NCBI GenBank assembly: GCA_031308135.1
Contig: JAHLJT010009355.1
Span: forward strand, 4,153,217 to 4,217,216
DNA: 64,000 bases
Origin: Acheta domesticus
Lineage: Eukaryota > Arthropoda > Insecta > Orthoptera > Gryllidae
Direction: 5' to 3'
Part shown: positions 25,201 to 40,300 of the stretch, one piece after another
Numbering within the stretch: the stretch's first letter is position 1
Layout of the letters: the number at the start of each line of letters is the position of its first letter
The notes under the pieces: model-generated
Seen by the model: only the letters and a program-made list of their open reading frames with translations
Told to the model about the DNA's origin: nothing
Database searches by the model: none
Translations under genes and position numbers: made by a program

Positions 25201-28200
25201 TTCGAAAAAACCTAAGAAATGCGCTCCTCTGTGCATGACCACTCACTTGTCTTTTTCGCAACCCTTCATTACTTAAGGATTGCTCTTATTCTTCAAGTGT
25301 CAATCGGGAGAGGTGGCACAGTGCATCAACCTGATGTCACTGCAGTCCCTCTGACCGGGAGCTCCTACGACTCCACTCCCGACGGCGGCAGGATTTTCGA
25401 CACTCGCTTGTCAGCTAGGTCGAATTCAGTCGCGGTCTGGAGAATTCCAGCGGCCGGCTGTTCTCATAGGTAGTTTTACCTGGTTTGTCCGATCAACACC
25501 AGGCGAATGCCAGAGTAGTACCCTATCAAAAAAGGGCCACGGACCGCGCGCGATCTTTCCTTCCTCTTCCTTGTCCTATCATCTCCTCTTACACACCCAC
25601 TAACACTACCATGCACTACACTCCCACACATGCCGGGAGAGCGGTCGGGAGCTTAGAGCTTGTTCCGGCTGGGGCGGTGCCCCGCTGGTGGGAGACAGAG
25701 TTGGGAGAAAAGCTCGGTAGTCGACGGTAGGTCCGGCGCTGGATCTCGCCATCCAGCGGGGGAAGATCTTCGCCAACCCCCCAAAAACTGCACTACACTT
25801 ACGGGATTAATAACACCCGTAGTTGATGCGCCCGAAATCAACTAACAATCAATTTAAGTGCCATTAGAATATTTCGACTTAGCCACAGAAAACGCAGTTC
25901 GAACGCTTAATAACCTAATAATTGCCCTTCCGGAAAAGAAGCAACAAAGCGATGGCCGCGACCCCTACGACCGGAAGGCGCTTCGCGACGCGACGTTGGG
26001 ACCCCGGAAGCGGGAAAGGGGCGCGGGGGAGACGATAAAGAGGAAGGAAAACGAGCGCGGAAGGACGTAAATTTCGAACTTTATATCCTGGGCATAAATA
26101 GATCCTCCGCCACAAGTTATGTTCACAGGGAAAAGGAACGAGGGACGAGCGAGTTATAGATTTCATCTTTTCATTTAGACATCTAATGCTTCTTTCATAA
26201 GTTAAATCTAACGGCAAATAAAACTATCGCCCTGTATTGGATATACTGTAAGAACCATTGTTTTCTACTCAGGGAAATAATATATATTCGAGTTAGATCT
26301 GATCGTATTTTTAAAATTATTCGCATTGTTATTTCTACGAAATGGACTGCGGTTTTGATTATGTACGATAGCGTACTCGCAGAGAAATGCGTATTTACTG
26401 AGTGTAAGTTGTAGTACGTTGAGCGATTTCATGTATCTGGTACAAAGTACGTAATAAACCCTGATACAAAAGGTGTTTTGTCAGTTGCAAGACAGATTCC
26501 TTTGAAATGACTAAAACAACGCGAAATTCTTTGGGTTTCAAGATCATAACTATTACTAGGCTGATATTCACCCATTTACATAATTCATAATATGGCATCT
26601 AATCCTAGTCTACATTTATATTTCGAAGCCTCATTATTTCAATAATCAAACAAATACAGAGGTTACTTTGATTGTGGCTTTACTGATGTAAGAACATAAA
26701 GATTTGATTTTTATCTGCCAAGCAATTTAGGGAAATGGTTAACGGAAGCCTCCTAAGGAACATACAAGCAAATGAATTTATAATTACGCCGCATTCCGAG
26801 CAACACCGCCTTACAACGGCAAGCTGAAAAAAAACACGTGTCAAAAGTTACGCCCCATTCAACATTTCACGAGGCACTTTGGCAGATTGCTACTTCGCAG
26901 CGTACGCGAACGTTCACAAGCGCCCGGAAACATAACGTTGCGCGCGATGGTAATCTACACTCCACGTTTTTAGTCGTTACCTCTCGGAGCCTCTTCGAAG
27001 AACCTCGTCTCGTGATCAAAAATGTTCAAGTGTATCTGGTGCTTCGCGTTGGCAGGTTATTTCCAGTCAGGGGACGCCAAGATGCTGAGCATCCCCACGT
27101 AAAATATTCATCAAAGAACTGTAAATATTGTATTGAAAATATTCCAAGTGAGTGAAACACATTCAGCGAAACACGTTTTGAATTAATTTTAAAGTGAGTT
27201 TCTATGATTGAATTCGCCGCGTTGTCACAAGCTGGCATCTGATTGCTTGGACGCCAAAATGCTTCTAGCGTCGAGCAATGACGCATGCGCAGACGGTGAG
27301 GTTCCCCCCTCCCCACTTCACTCCAGCCCTAAATGTCCGAATCTCGATAAGCTAGCATACGACAGAGAAAACGCTTATAAATTCACAAGTGATCTCATTG
27401 CCAATCGTGCATGAGAACTAAAGCTAAGCCATTTCGTAATTTGCTTTCAAGAAGTCTCCTGACAAATCTGTTGAAGTATTGTATCATATTTTTCAATAAC
27501 ATAGATCCTAGAGAACATTAAAAATCATGACGTCTTCAGTTCGCGTTATTGTTGAGCATCCCCCAAACGCGCGAGTCACGCTACGCCACTGGTTGTTTCA
27601 AAAACACCCTTTAAAAAAATATTGTCCACGTGATCCGATGCTTAAGCCACGCGTCGCTCTCTCCGACACTTTCGTTCATGGCGTTTTCCCGCTGAGCAAC
27701 CACGGGATTTCGAAACAAGAAAAGAGAGATCAAATACAATTTGTGTCGTTATTTCCAAGGAAAGTGAATACAATTCAAATAAATTTACCTTAATTTTAAA
27801 CAAAATTATTAACATTTTACTCACGGCAAAATAGGCTTAAGGACGTAGAATATAAATTTCAGGTATGTTTGAAGTTTGTTCTAAACATAAGTTTAGGTGT
27901 GTAATGAATAAAATGTATTAAACATTTGTGCATAAAAAGTAAAACTGGTGATAAGAGGGAGGGATGGAAATTTTCATTCATGTTCACACACTGCGAAAAT
28001 ATGGAGAGCTACGTAATATTACACAATGCATGAAAGTGGATTATTAACTTGTAAAGAAGAACGAATGAAAGTTTAAAATAAAGGGAGTAAACTGCGCTAT
28101 GCTCGAGACATCGCACTGAAAGGTGTCGGACACCGACCTCGATCTTTTCGCTATCCCGTCTCAGGCAAAACGCTGAATTCACAATATGTAATGCTGTGTA

Positions 28201-31200
28201 ATATGAATACTGATGAAAATCTAAAACATATTTGAATGCGAGAGCCCAATATATAAAGGGCTTAGAGGACCACACGGAAATTATGTATTATCCTTCCCAA
28301 TTCGTCTCATTAAACTAATCTTTTCTCATTAAATATTCTTTTGTATCTTATGTTATTGTATTATTTTGTTATGGTGTTACTGTATTATTTACATTTGTTG
28401 TTATTAATATTGTATCTTGTGCTAACTACCTATTCTATCAGAAGTCATTTGTAATTAAATTGTGTATGATAGAGTTTTGAATATTCACAGCAATTTGTAA
28501 TAGGTTCATTACTAATAATATTGAATTGAATATTCGTCGTTTCTTCTTCTTAACGAACTGCGTCCATCGGCGACCGCCCATGGTTTGAAAAGAACCGCCC
28601 GTCCTCGGGGACAGACACGCGCCGCAGCAAAGCGTGGCAGGGGACGGGCACGGGCGTGCGGCACGCGAGCTGCGAGGAGCGGAAGCGAGCGTCAAAGGGC
28701 AGAAGGCGCAGCGGAACTGCCAAGGAACGCGCGTCGCGTGCGGACGTCTTTTGTCAGCGGACAATCGCCGACAGAGGCAGGTCGGTGCAACAGCTGGCGT
28801 TGCAGCGCCTCTGAAGGGAGGGGGGAGGTCCCAGGACAAGGACAGTGACGTCGGAGCACTGTTCTGTACCATTCACCACATTCATCACTCGAAAAAATGC
28901 ACCTCCAGAAATCGGGATGGTACTATGACTCCCGAGTCAATGTGTCCGAGTAAGCGGTTTCCAGTTCCGAATTGATAGGGAACTCCGAGGTCAAACTTCT
29001 CGCGATAAAAAGAGTGCATAAAATGTTTTAATCTCTAAGAAATTTTTGAAAATGGGTCGTTATCCTTTGTGACGATACACTAGAAATAATTTTATGAATG
29101 ACACAATGGAATAATGAGTCAAAACATCCTGTACGTTTCGCAGAGATGTACCTCTGCAGAGAAAGGGAAATACTTGAATGCTGTCTTAACTCTTTCAGAT
29201 TTACGTTCTGGACATATCCTGGATGCAGGTAGCGAGTTGACTCGGCCGGAGTTCGTGAGTGCACGATGCCCAGTTACGGCATCCAACGACGCCAGCGCTC
29301 TGGCCGTTTTCGGCATGAATTGAATTGAATTGAACTGATGCCTTATTTTCCGTGGCGAGACTCACGTCACGAAGCTGGTTCTTTCGTCTGACCACGCAAA
29401 TTTCGCTACGCTCCTTTCACCAACTAGAGGAGAAAGAAGGTATTCCATGGGCGACGAAATAGGCAATTTGAATCTAGCTCAGAGGCTTCTTTTAGGCTTG
29501 AGGCTCTTTTACATGCAGTAAATCTACTAACATGGGGCAGCCGGCTTTACTTCCCCTCCGAAGGAAGGCGTACGAAGGATTTTTTCGCCCTCAAAAATCC
29601 ACGGCTTCGATACTTCTTCTGAGTCAATGACCCCCATATCTCGATCAGGTTTTCCACCAATTTCGCTCGACCCTTTGAGTAAATGCTGAGACGAACCCAT
29701 CTTTTGCCTCTGGTCATTAACATAGCTCCGTTACGGCTTCTAAAGCTCATAAGAATACACAGTTAACTCCGGTTATAGTGAACTTCTGGGGACTAACATG
29801 TTTGGTTCACTGTATCAGAGGTTCACTATATCCGATGATTGTCAAAATTAAATGGAATTTCTCCACAAAGATTTTTTAAAATATAGAGATAGCGCAAAAT
29901 TAATTCACAGCACGAAGTGATAATTTCAATATCTTTATTTCTACATAAAAAAATTATTTTGAATTGTTTGCTTCGTACATTTTTCATTAGATCCTTCTCC
30001 AGAGTTCGTGCTCTTTCCATACTTGATTGTGCACAGACCTCTGTCTATCGTAATGCAGTCTTGACACTTTTCAATGCGTCTTGCACTGTTGGAACTATTC
30101 CACTCTCCAAAGGCCCTTTTAATAGCCTAATGACATAAGAGATTCAATTTATTTCCAGCGTTCACTATGGCCGAGGTTGAGGTTCACTCTACCCGACTCT
30201 TCTTATGCTTCTGTGCAATGTAAGTGAAACGGGACCAGTGACTTGAGTTGACTACAACCGGAGTCGGCTGTGTGCAAGGCAAGGCGCTCACCTGCGCGGC
30301 GGGCGATGCGAGGGCGTGGGCGGGGCGCGTGGGCGTGCGCGAGGGCGAGCGCCACGTCGCGGCCCGTGAGCGCCGTCTGCACGCAGATCTCGTGGTAGAT
30401 GCGCGCGCGCAGCGCGGCGCGGCGGCGCGGGTACGGGGGCAGGCTCTTGGCGCCCAGCGTGGGGCCCTCGCCCAGGCCCAGGCCGCCGCGCCCGCCCAGG
30501 TGGTGCTGCTTGCGCAGGCTGGCCGCGCGGTTCAGGCTCGGGTCGCGGCTGGCCGAGTGGCTGCGCCGCAGCGCCGGCCGGCCCCCGGCCTGCCCCAGGC
30601 CCAGGCCCAGCCCCAGCGCCGACCCCACGCGCCCGCCGTCCGCGCCGCCCGGCGACCTGCGAACCACCACACAGGCGCTGGCCCACTCAAATAGGAAGTG
30701 GAATTACGATACAATTCATTTTAATTAGTATTCCACGAAAAAAACTACTACTAATAAAAGAAATTAGAATTTACAAGCTTAATATTATATGTAGTGCTAT
30801 TTTAATGTAAACAACCGAACGAAACAGTTACTATAAAGATTCCCAATGATTAATGAAGGGCTAATACTTGGTTTGAAAACTTCTCTGTGATTGGTCAAGA
30901 ACTTGTCTCATAATGAAATCTGTAATGAGTAAGGCCCGGATGTTCATGACACGTCAAATATTTTTTCTTTGCGTTTTTTCAATGGAAAATGTAGGAAAAG
31001 CATGATGACTATAATTATGCTATTTTCATGTGTCGTATAAAGTCATATTTTGGATTTTTATACCCTTTGGTCATTTTCCATGAATACTTCGTATTATGGT
31101 CATATTTTTTACATGAATTTTTGTATTTTTGTCATATTTTTATTTTTTGATTCCATTTTCGCGTACTTGCTTGCAGACGTTTCAAAGAGAGTTTTCATAT

Positions 31201-31275
31201 CTTCTAATTGTTATATAATTTCTTATAATATTTTGTAGAATATAACTGTCTTTCCTATATCTATCTATCTATCCA

Positions 31276-31313
<38 letters not shown>

Positions 31314-34300
31314 AATTAGGGTGGTAAGCTATAAAAGGAGAAAAAAGGGTAGAAAGCATCAGATGTGAAGGAAGTGTTAGTTTAGTTTTGTCAGGTTTTG
31401 TGCCAAGCTCTAACGCTTCTTTAAAATTAATTTAATAACTTTAACAAATAGAATTGTCTTCATGAGGTGCCAAAGGACAAGGTGCGAATTATGAATGAGC
31501 TCAATTTTAAAAGTACATTTTCAATATAATGGTTATTTAAATAGCCGAAAGATTTTGAAGGTTTCAAAAACGCAACCAAAACATTTTGAAGTCCTATTTA
31601 TGGCCATATTTTCATATTTTTTTGTAATAATGCTTTAGATGAAAAACATTTTCAAGTCCTGAACATCCGGGCCGTATCATGCCGCGGCCACCACATGCCA
31701 GAGGCTGAGGGGGTGGTGGGAGGGGGAGGGGGAGGGGCGTACCTGTGCCTGCGGCGCCGGGGCAGCGTGGCGTACTTGTCGAGGGCGCGCGCGTCGGGCG
31801 CGCTGAGCGCCGCGGCGCCCGACAGGCTGCAGCTCAGCGCGGGCGGCGTCCTGTGGCCGCGCCCGCCGCCGCTGGGGGCGGAGGAGGCCGCCGCCGCCGC
31901 GGCGCGCGCCGAGGCGCTGCGGCCCCGCGCGGCGGGGGCGGCGCCGGCGCCGGCGGGGGCGGGGGCGCGCGGGCGGCCGCGGGGCGCGGCGGGGGCGGCT
32001 TGCGCCGGAGAGGCCCGCTCCCCGCGCCGGCACCCGGGCCCCGCCCCCCACGGCGCCCCCGCCCCCGCCCCCGACGCGGAGCGCGGCCGAGCCGCCGCCC
32101 GCGCCGCCGTCGCCGCCGCCGCCACCGTCGCCACGCGCGCCGCCCGCGCCGCCGCCGCCGCCGCCCCCGACGCCTCCTGCTGCTGCTGCTTCTTCTTGAG
32201 ACTGGCCCCTGCGCAGCGATCAATACGCCCCGTCACGCGCCCCGCCACGCGCCCCGCCACGCGCGCCGGCGGGAGCGGCCGCCGCGCCTGGCCACTGCGC
32301 TGCCGTTTTTCTCACTTTGCCCCTCAAGACCCGTCTTCACGATGGGATACGTCATGGTGTTTCGCGTCTTTCTCAGTTGTACCGCCAGATATCGCAGGAT
32401 GGCGACCGTATCAAGCAATGCTTGCGATCGTGCGACTTCTAGCGGCGCGACGGAGAAAGACGGGAAATGCCTCGTGATATTCCATCGTGGCCACAGGGGC
32501 TTGAGGGGCAGAGTTAGATAAATCGCACCATAGGGAGACAACATTCACGTCCGTATATTGAGAACATCGATGTCTTGCAAACGATCAAAATAACGATGTA
32601 TTAAAAACATTGATAAAAATATCGATGTCTTTAAAGCATCGATATCTTGAAAACATCGATCAAAAGATCGACGTTTTGATCATCGATGTATTGAAATCGA
32701 TGTTTTTTTTAAACATCCATGTTTTGGGATCGATGTTTTCATGTTTTTGAAGTTTTGATCGTGAATGAAAAATGCTCATAATCACAAATTTGTAAAAATT
32801 AAAATATTAAATAGGGTCTTTCTGTGAGGAACTCTTTCTTGCCTCAGGCCTCATTCACAATGCAAACTTAAAATGTAACCAATACGTAGCCGCAAACCTA
32901 GAATAGTACATTATGAAACGATGGTGTAATGCTGAGTATTAATATACACAAGTGTGATATTACGATACGAGCGAGGGACGAGCGAGTATCGTAACCCCCC
33001 TCCCCCACGTTGTCCGGATACTGGAATGGCTTTGGTTGGCTCCTGTTAACTGTCGTTCAGCATTCTGGGCCGTTTCGCCTTAAATGAGTCGCAAACAATT
33101 GCGGCAGTTTAATTTTAAATGAGGCTCGAAATAAGAGCAGAATCGATGGGATGAGGCACAAGAGATTCTACACATTGTCACCGAACAACGGGACAGCGAG
33201 GAATGAAGGGGGGAGCAGCGCTTCTCAGCGGGAATGCAGCAGAAACCTTTAGAGAGGAGAGTTAGGCGAACTGAACCGGTTAGGGTAAGTGTTTCCTGCC
33301 TTTTCCACTGGATGATTTTCGTGGGATGAGAGGGCTGATAATCTAAGCCACAATCATAAGTTGCAAGCCTTGATTTGTTCGGTACAGTAAGGAATTTTTA
33401 TTCTAAAAAGTCCGAGGTTTTTTCTGCCACTCATCTACTTTGCATTTTTATTGCGATTGAATAACTACAAAAAGAATATTCACACCTAATTAATTGCTAG
33501 TATTTCTGCCCTATAATAGTGTGTTTTTTAATACGCCGTGGCTTGTGTGTTTTCGGGCATATAAAGAAAATATGTGCTGTGGATTAACTGGACCGCCGCG
33601 CGCCGGGAGGTTAGGTTAAGTGGACCGGTCCAGTAACCATCTTTATTTTTTTCGGAAGTAAAATTTGTAGATTTACAATTATTAAATCTGGAATGTTATA
33701 TAATTTATTTGCTTTATTATTTTATTAATTTAATTCATTGCCACTGTTATTTCCATGTTTTGATTTTAGATGGTACGTTTTGGGAAACGGTACGCGGTCC
33801 GTGGTCCGCTTTCTCATTTATATGTGGAAAAGGTTATGACAATGTGTAGAAGAATGGTTATTTTTTCATTAAAACAGTCTATTAAACGTCAATTTTATTT
33901 TCACAGCTTATTTCAATTTTCGGTCCAGTTAACCTTACCGGTTAGGTTAACCGGTCCTATTGCAAATTTTTAAAACATTCCTTATTTGACAATAACTGCA
34001 ATCACAACGATGTTGTTTCTTCCCACAATATGAGGAGAAAGCCACTCTCAAATATCATGCAAAATTTCACGTGTATTGGTCAAGTAAATGACATTTTAGA
34101 GCTAGTTAAAAAAGTGGACCAGACCTAACTTTCCCCTAATTCCTCGTGAAACAAGAATGAAGAAGATGGTAGTAGTAAAAACGTACTTTGAGAATACGTA
34201 AATACCAAATTAATATATTATTTTTCTTGCAGTCTTCAAATTTATAAAAAAATAAAAATAAATCCTAAAACGGTTACGCTGTAATGTACACGAGATCTCC

Positions 34301-37300
34301 AGAACGTTGATATCGACAAAGGCAAATCGGTCCAGAATCGCAGGGATGAACCAACATTAAGTACCACAACATTAAGTAGCATTTCATTTTCTGAAAGTTC
34401 AAATTTATTTTCTACATATATATAAAAATATGTGCGAATTTGCGACCTGTAGGTGATCTGTGAGCTGCAAGTGTTAAATACATATAATTTCTACATTTTC
34501 AATATAGCTGATTTTTACATTTTCTCAATAGTTTTCTCTCTTTTACATTATTAAAAATTTACTGACGACATGAATATGATAGCATAACGCAATTCCTCCT
34601 AACTCTGGAATACTGAAGAAAGACGTCTTCGCACGACTTCTACAAATTGGCATTTGCATGAACGATACAAAGTCGCTTCGTTTCGCAGGATATGAATAGA
34701 TGCAAATTACAAATAAATTAAAAAGCAGGTTTACGTAGCGCGAAGAAGTTGAGTAAGAAAATTGCTAAGCTGATGAATAATACGGTACTCAAAAACTCTT
34801 CATTCCAGCAAAATAAGATTCCTTCTAAAAACCACAAATTAAAAAGGCAGTAAACATTTATGATAGAGCAGGTGTATGAAGCAAAATTAAAAAGGAAATT
34901 AAAGCCGACAAAAATCATAATAGAGAAGTAGGAAAGCAGTATAGAAGTAAGAAAAGTGTCTGCAGTAATAAATCCTGATGTTCTCTTGAAGAAGTAAAGC
35001 TCTTATTAAATTCAAGTTGGGCGGTGGACAGTGACAAAGATAACGCGAATTCTCGAACAGAAAAGCCATGGGGATACATAATATTTGGTTCGAGATATTT
35101 TGGATAACAAAAAACTAGTGATTTCAAAATAGAAATACATTTCTGAATATTTTGTGTGCGTTTTGAGAATTTTTGTTGTTGTCATTATCAGGCATGTTGT
35201 AATTAATTCATTAAAGATTTTAAAAATACCATTTAAAATATTACATATTACAACATATAGTCATCGACTTATGATACTACTCTATCTTTATATATCACGC
35301 ATAATAGAAAGTTGAGGTACAAAAATGGAAGATCAGAGTCGAGAAGAAAAAGAGGGGAAAAACGCGAATAAGGGATCAGCAGGAGGAGTAAAGAGGGAAG
35401 AAGAGGAAGAAGAATAAATTATTGATTGATTTTTTCGACTTTTCAGGGGCGTCAACTTCTAAGGTCATTAGCGCGTAATTGTAGTGCAAGTCCTGTCATT
35501 GAAGGTAGCGGTGGCCCCCCCTCGATGAATGAGATCTGGCGCCGATCTTGGAGTGCATGTCGGTTTCCCCGCCTGGGTATTTCCTACCGGCGGGGCGCCG
35601 TCCCAGCCGGGACAAGTTCTAAGCTCCCGAACGGTCTCCCGGGATGTGTGGCAGCGCAATGGATGCAAGTGTAAGTGTGTGTGTGTAAGAGGAGAGGATG
35701 GGATAAAGAAAGAAGTAGGAAAGGTCGCGCGCTCTTTTGTTAGGGTATTGCTCCGGCATTCGCCTGGTGTTGATCGGGGGAAGTACGGGAAACTCCCGAT
35801 CAGATCAACCAGGAGTTCTCCTTCAGGCATGGGCTTGCCATGGGCCCAGGAGAGGAGAAGGCCAATGCTGCCCCCTGCGCGCAAGAAGGAAGGACTGACC
35901 CGAGGGGCGGCGCGAGGCGGCGCGCGGCGCGAGGGGGCCGCCGCCCACGGACGAGCTCTCGCTGCCGGCGTCGGCCGCGCCGTCGCCGCCGCACCCGCCC
36001 TCGCCGTCCCCGTCCTGGTCGGCGTCCGCCGCCAGGAGCAGCAGCAGCGGCAGCGGGGCCGCGGGCGGGGCCGGGGGCCGCTGGCCCGCGCCCTCCTCGT
36101 CGTCGCCGCTGGCCGAGTAGCAGCAGCTGAGCAGGCTCGAGTCGCACGACGCGGACGCCGGCGTGCCCTCCGCCGCCGCCGCCACCGCGCCCGCCGCCCC
36201 CGCCGCGCCCACGCCCACGCCCGCGCCCGCGCCCGACGCGCCCACCTGCAAAAACAACAACACAACTAGAAAATAAACCTCATTTCACTACTCCAATTTC
36301 ATTACAACGGAAACAGAGGAACGACCTTCATTACAACCATACTGTCATTTTCGTAATTCTGCCCCTGACAGGAATCAGCTGTCGACGGTTTCATCCAATC
36401 AGGAGCTTGAACGTCACCATTGTGACATATAAGCTCCCCATTGGATGGCAGCGAAACAGCTGATTCCTGCCAGGGGCAAAGTTACGAAAATCGCAGTATG
36501 AAACAGCATGTACTTTCTCGCCCGTGTTTTCACGCAAAAATAGGCGATAAGTACTCAAATTTTCGAAAACTTGCACATGACCTTATTTCAAAATTTATCT
36601 GAAGGAACAGATTTAATTAATGGGAAAAATTCTTATCTTCATAATTGTAGTTATAGGAAGACGCCGAAAAAATTTTACGGTTTTCGAAAAATCAGAATTT
36701 TCAACAAACATGAGACCTGCACTATTCTATTAAACGTCATTCACACTATCCAACAACAAAATTTAATAAAAAACAATGGCACAAAATTTTTGAAAATTTG
36801 TACTGTCCCAGGGGCTTCACGTCAAGTACCCCCTAAAATTAAAATACCGGTTCCAAACTCCAGGGGCATTCTTTCCGCAATGGCAAAGTTTTTTCGACTC
36901 AGTCAAAAAATTGTGCAGCGCAACGACGACACCTACAAGCCGCCTACTTGCGTTTCCCTGTTCCTCATAACATTGGCTAACTTTTCAAAACGTTTTAGCT
37001 TCGAGACTATTTATCATGCGAGGCTTTTCGTGCTGGCTCCCGGCCTATTAACATCAGAATCAATCTTTACCATGAATGATATTGAAAATCCAGAGCGTGC
37101 ATCTGTTTTCTTTGGTAAGAAAAGTAACTTCAGGGGGACTACGTAGTGTGTTAATCCCAATTAGAACGAAAAACCAGAGGATGAAAAGAAAGATGCCTAA
37201 GTAATCATTATTTGTATGAATAAAGAGAAAGTTAAAGTATCTATCTTTACCTAACACCATTCTCACATTACGTGCACAATGCAGAGGGACAAGATTTGTT

Positions 37301-40300
37301 TTTACGCAAGAATTCACAGTTGGTATTGCCATTTAACGAGACATTTAATTTATTTGAAGAACTCTGCAATAGACCTCGAGTGTGAGGGCAAAACCATTAT
37401 TTTGTAATCTACACATACGAGCACTGTGCTCACTTGGGCTGCATATGAATACGAGTGAAAATGAGAAGTGGGTGTTAGGTCCCTTCGTACACAAGACATT
37501 CACCCGAGGTGCTAAATCTTGTGGCGTTGCAAAACATCGAGGAAAAGCTACTTGCCGCATGGAGCTCGTCACTTCTTTTGCAACTTTGCATGGCACTTCA
37601 TTGTTTTCTGGTTCTACATTCCGTACAGTACATGTTCAAGAATTATTACAAGGCAGAGGATTTATATGCCTCAAAAAATATTGAAATATGCTTTTAAAAA
37701 TATGAATTTATGACCTAAAAATTCTGAAATATGTTCTTTAGTACGCAATTAAAATTAACAATATTTAATTTCTTGTATAAATCTTTCTTGATAAAAGTCG
37801 GGAGAAGCATGCTTGGAATGAAATTACATATTTCTGAAGAAACATAACACAAGCGGGAGAAATAATTGAAGTAAATACAGTCGACTCCGCTTGTAGTGAA
37901 CTCGGATATAATGAACCCTCGGCTATAGTGAACTTAAGTCACTGGTCCCGTTTCACTTACGTTACAAAGAAGCATAAGAAGATTCGGTTATAGTGAACCT
38001 GAACCTCGGCTATAGCGAAAGTAGGAAATGAGTCTTGGAAATTCATTGAATCTCTTAAGTCATTAGGCGATTAAAAGGGCCTTCGCAGAGTGGGGTGGTG
38101 TCCCAAAAGCGCAAGAGGCATTGAAAGATGTCATGACTACATTACTCGTTCAATACTTAGAGACAGAGGACAATGCAGAATCAAGTACGGAGAGAGCACG
38201 AACTCTGGAGAAGGATCTAATGAAAAATGTACGAAGCAAACAATTCAAAATAATTTTTTACGTAGAAATAAAGATATTGAAATTTTCATTTCGTGCTCTT
38301 TTGCTGTATTTTTTTTGCGGAATTTTGCGTGCTCTTTTTGCGGAATTTTACGGTATTTTAATAAAATCATTAATTGTGGAGAAATTGTATTTAATATTGA
38401 CATAATCGGATATACTCGAAGTGAATCTCACAAATAGTTAATCAAACATATTAGACCCCTGAAGGTCATTACAACCGGAGTCGACTGTTTGCACCTAAAG
38501 TACATTGTATGTCGTTTTATTTCTTCTCCCCGATTTAAAAATATATCAAGAACCATACTGCATTTGCAGGAGTATTTTATCAACTATAGAAAAAATATCG
38601 CAAACTGCGACAAGCTTTTTCTAATTAATGAACTCTCACTAATAAATAGATCCTATGAAAAAAATGAAACGTTGTAGAGATAAGTCTCTATCTAAAGAAA
38701 TATGCAAAATAGGCGCCTCTATTTAAACGAAATGCACCAAGAGTAAAAATCGACACACCAAATATGCACTAACGTATTAATATGCCTAGCATTCAATTCT
38801 AACTCAATGTGAAGAAACAAATCGTAAATTTGCCGAAGATAGAAAAATGGGGTAACAATCCACGAATCTTCACAGTAGTTAGTAACTAGAGACGAGTCCT
38901 TCTCCCTATCATGTGGCGTCGATGGTGTAACGGGTAGCGTATGGGGCTGTTGTATCCAAGTTTGCGGATTCAAACTCAATCGAAGGCCAAATCCTTCGTA
39001 CGCCTTCCTTCGAAGGGGAAGTAAAACCGACTGTTGCATGTTATAGATTTACTCCATGTAAAAGATCCTCAAGCATAAAAGAAGTCTCTGAGCTAAATTC
39101 AAATAGCCCTAAATACAAAATAGAAAAATAAGCTGACGGACTGAAATAAACAAAACTAAATAGTGCAACTTTAACTCTGGTTCCCTACACTAATTCACAT
39201 ACGTACTTACTCAGTCTTAAACTACATTTCTTATATTGTGAACTGTAAAATGATATTTCTGAACATTTCTTTAGATTCTTAGTTCTTTTTCATTTTTGGA
39301 GGTATAGCTATTGTTGGTACTTCCCCCAAACCATGATCAACCAACCCCCCTCCATCACGTTTATGAAATTCCATGAAATATCGATATCGCGAATCTGACG
39401 TGGGAGAGAAAAAGTTTGAATTTTGGAATTCTTCGACTTACAGAAGTTCAAACTGACACGAGGAAAAATAAATTAAGCTATAGATCTCAGGGAATATCAG
39501 TTATATTAGTGGAATTCCACCGTATTTGATACAGCTGCTGCTTGTTTGGGTAAAAATACATTCAAAATCATTATCACTTTTAACATAGAATTCCATCGAA
39601 ACAGAAGAGACGCCAATTACAGTAAAATATTAAACTTACGAATTAATTCCACATGTCCTTCGTTCCAACCCAGCTTTTTCGAAGTGTGAAAAGGGAATCG
39701 GGATTGAAGATGCAGGTTTCAAAGGAACTGTGGGCAAGTTGAACTGGAGCCAAACTGAACAGAGAGCCATCGCTTGGGCCCGTTTCCAGGAAACGTGAGG
39801 ATCTGACTGAAGGGCGCAGTGCACCTGCCCTCGGAGGGCGGGCGGCGGGCGTCAGAAGAATCCGCCCAAGGAGCAGCTAAAATGACAGTCAGTGTTGCCA
39901 CGTGGTCTTAAGCATTTCCCACACGATAGCGCTGCGAAAACCTTCAAATTCAAAAAATGATTGGTTCATGTTTTAATTATATGACGAGGTATGGAAATAA
40001 AAGATATATAAACAATGATTAATGAATGTATACATAACTTTATGTTAAAGATTCATTAAATTTGACAATTTGTAAACCTATGATCTGATTTATTTATTGC
40101 AATTTTCTCTTACTCTTGTTCTATGAAATATTTTTGCACGGCTTCAGAGAATGCTCTCGCAGTTCACACCGTCACTGGTAACGAGAAGGAAAATATGACG
40201 AAAATTGTTTCTCTTACGACCAGGGCCTGTTTAACGCAGTGGCGCACGTTTTCTCCGTTGCATTTCGGTGCCATCAGACCTGCGACGGAAACCTCTTACG

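Noticed and set aside
28438..28872. 144-codon minus frame in a GC-rich block
   Set aside because: Considered as the missing exon; no suitable acceptor/donor phase and no resemblance to flanking exons.
30248..30694. 148-codon plus-strand frame
   Set aside because: Shadow of exon 4.
31695..32521. Plus-strand frames of ~260 codons
   Set aside because: GC-rich shadow of exon 3 running on into an M1 MITE; low-complexity only.
33275..34130. GGTTAGGTTAA motifs as telomeric repeat
   Set aside because: Insect telomeres are TTAGG arrays, but here the motifs are few, scattered and in both orientations.
35529..36269. 246-codon plus-strand open frame
   Set aside because: Shadow of GC-rich exon 2 on the minus strand, which has phase-consistent splice sites.
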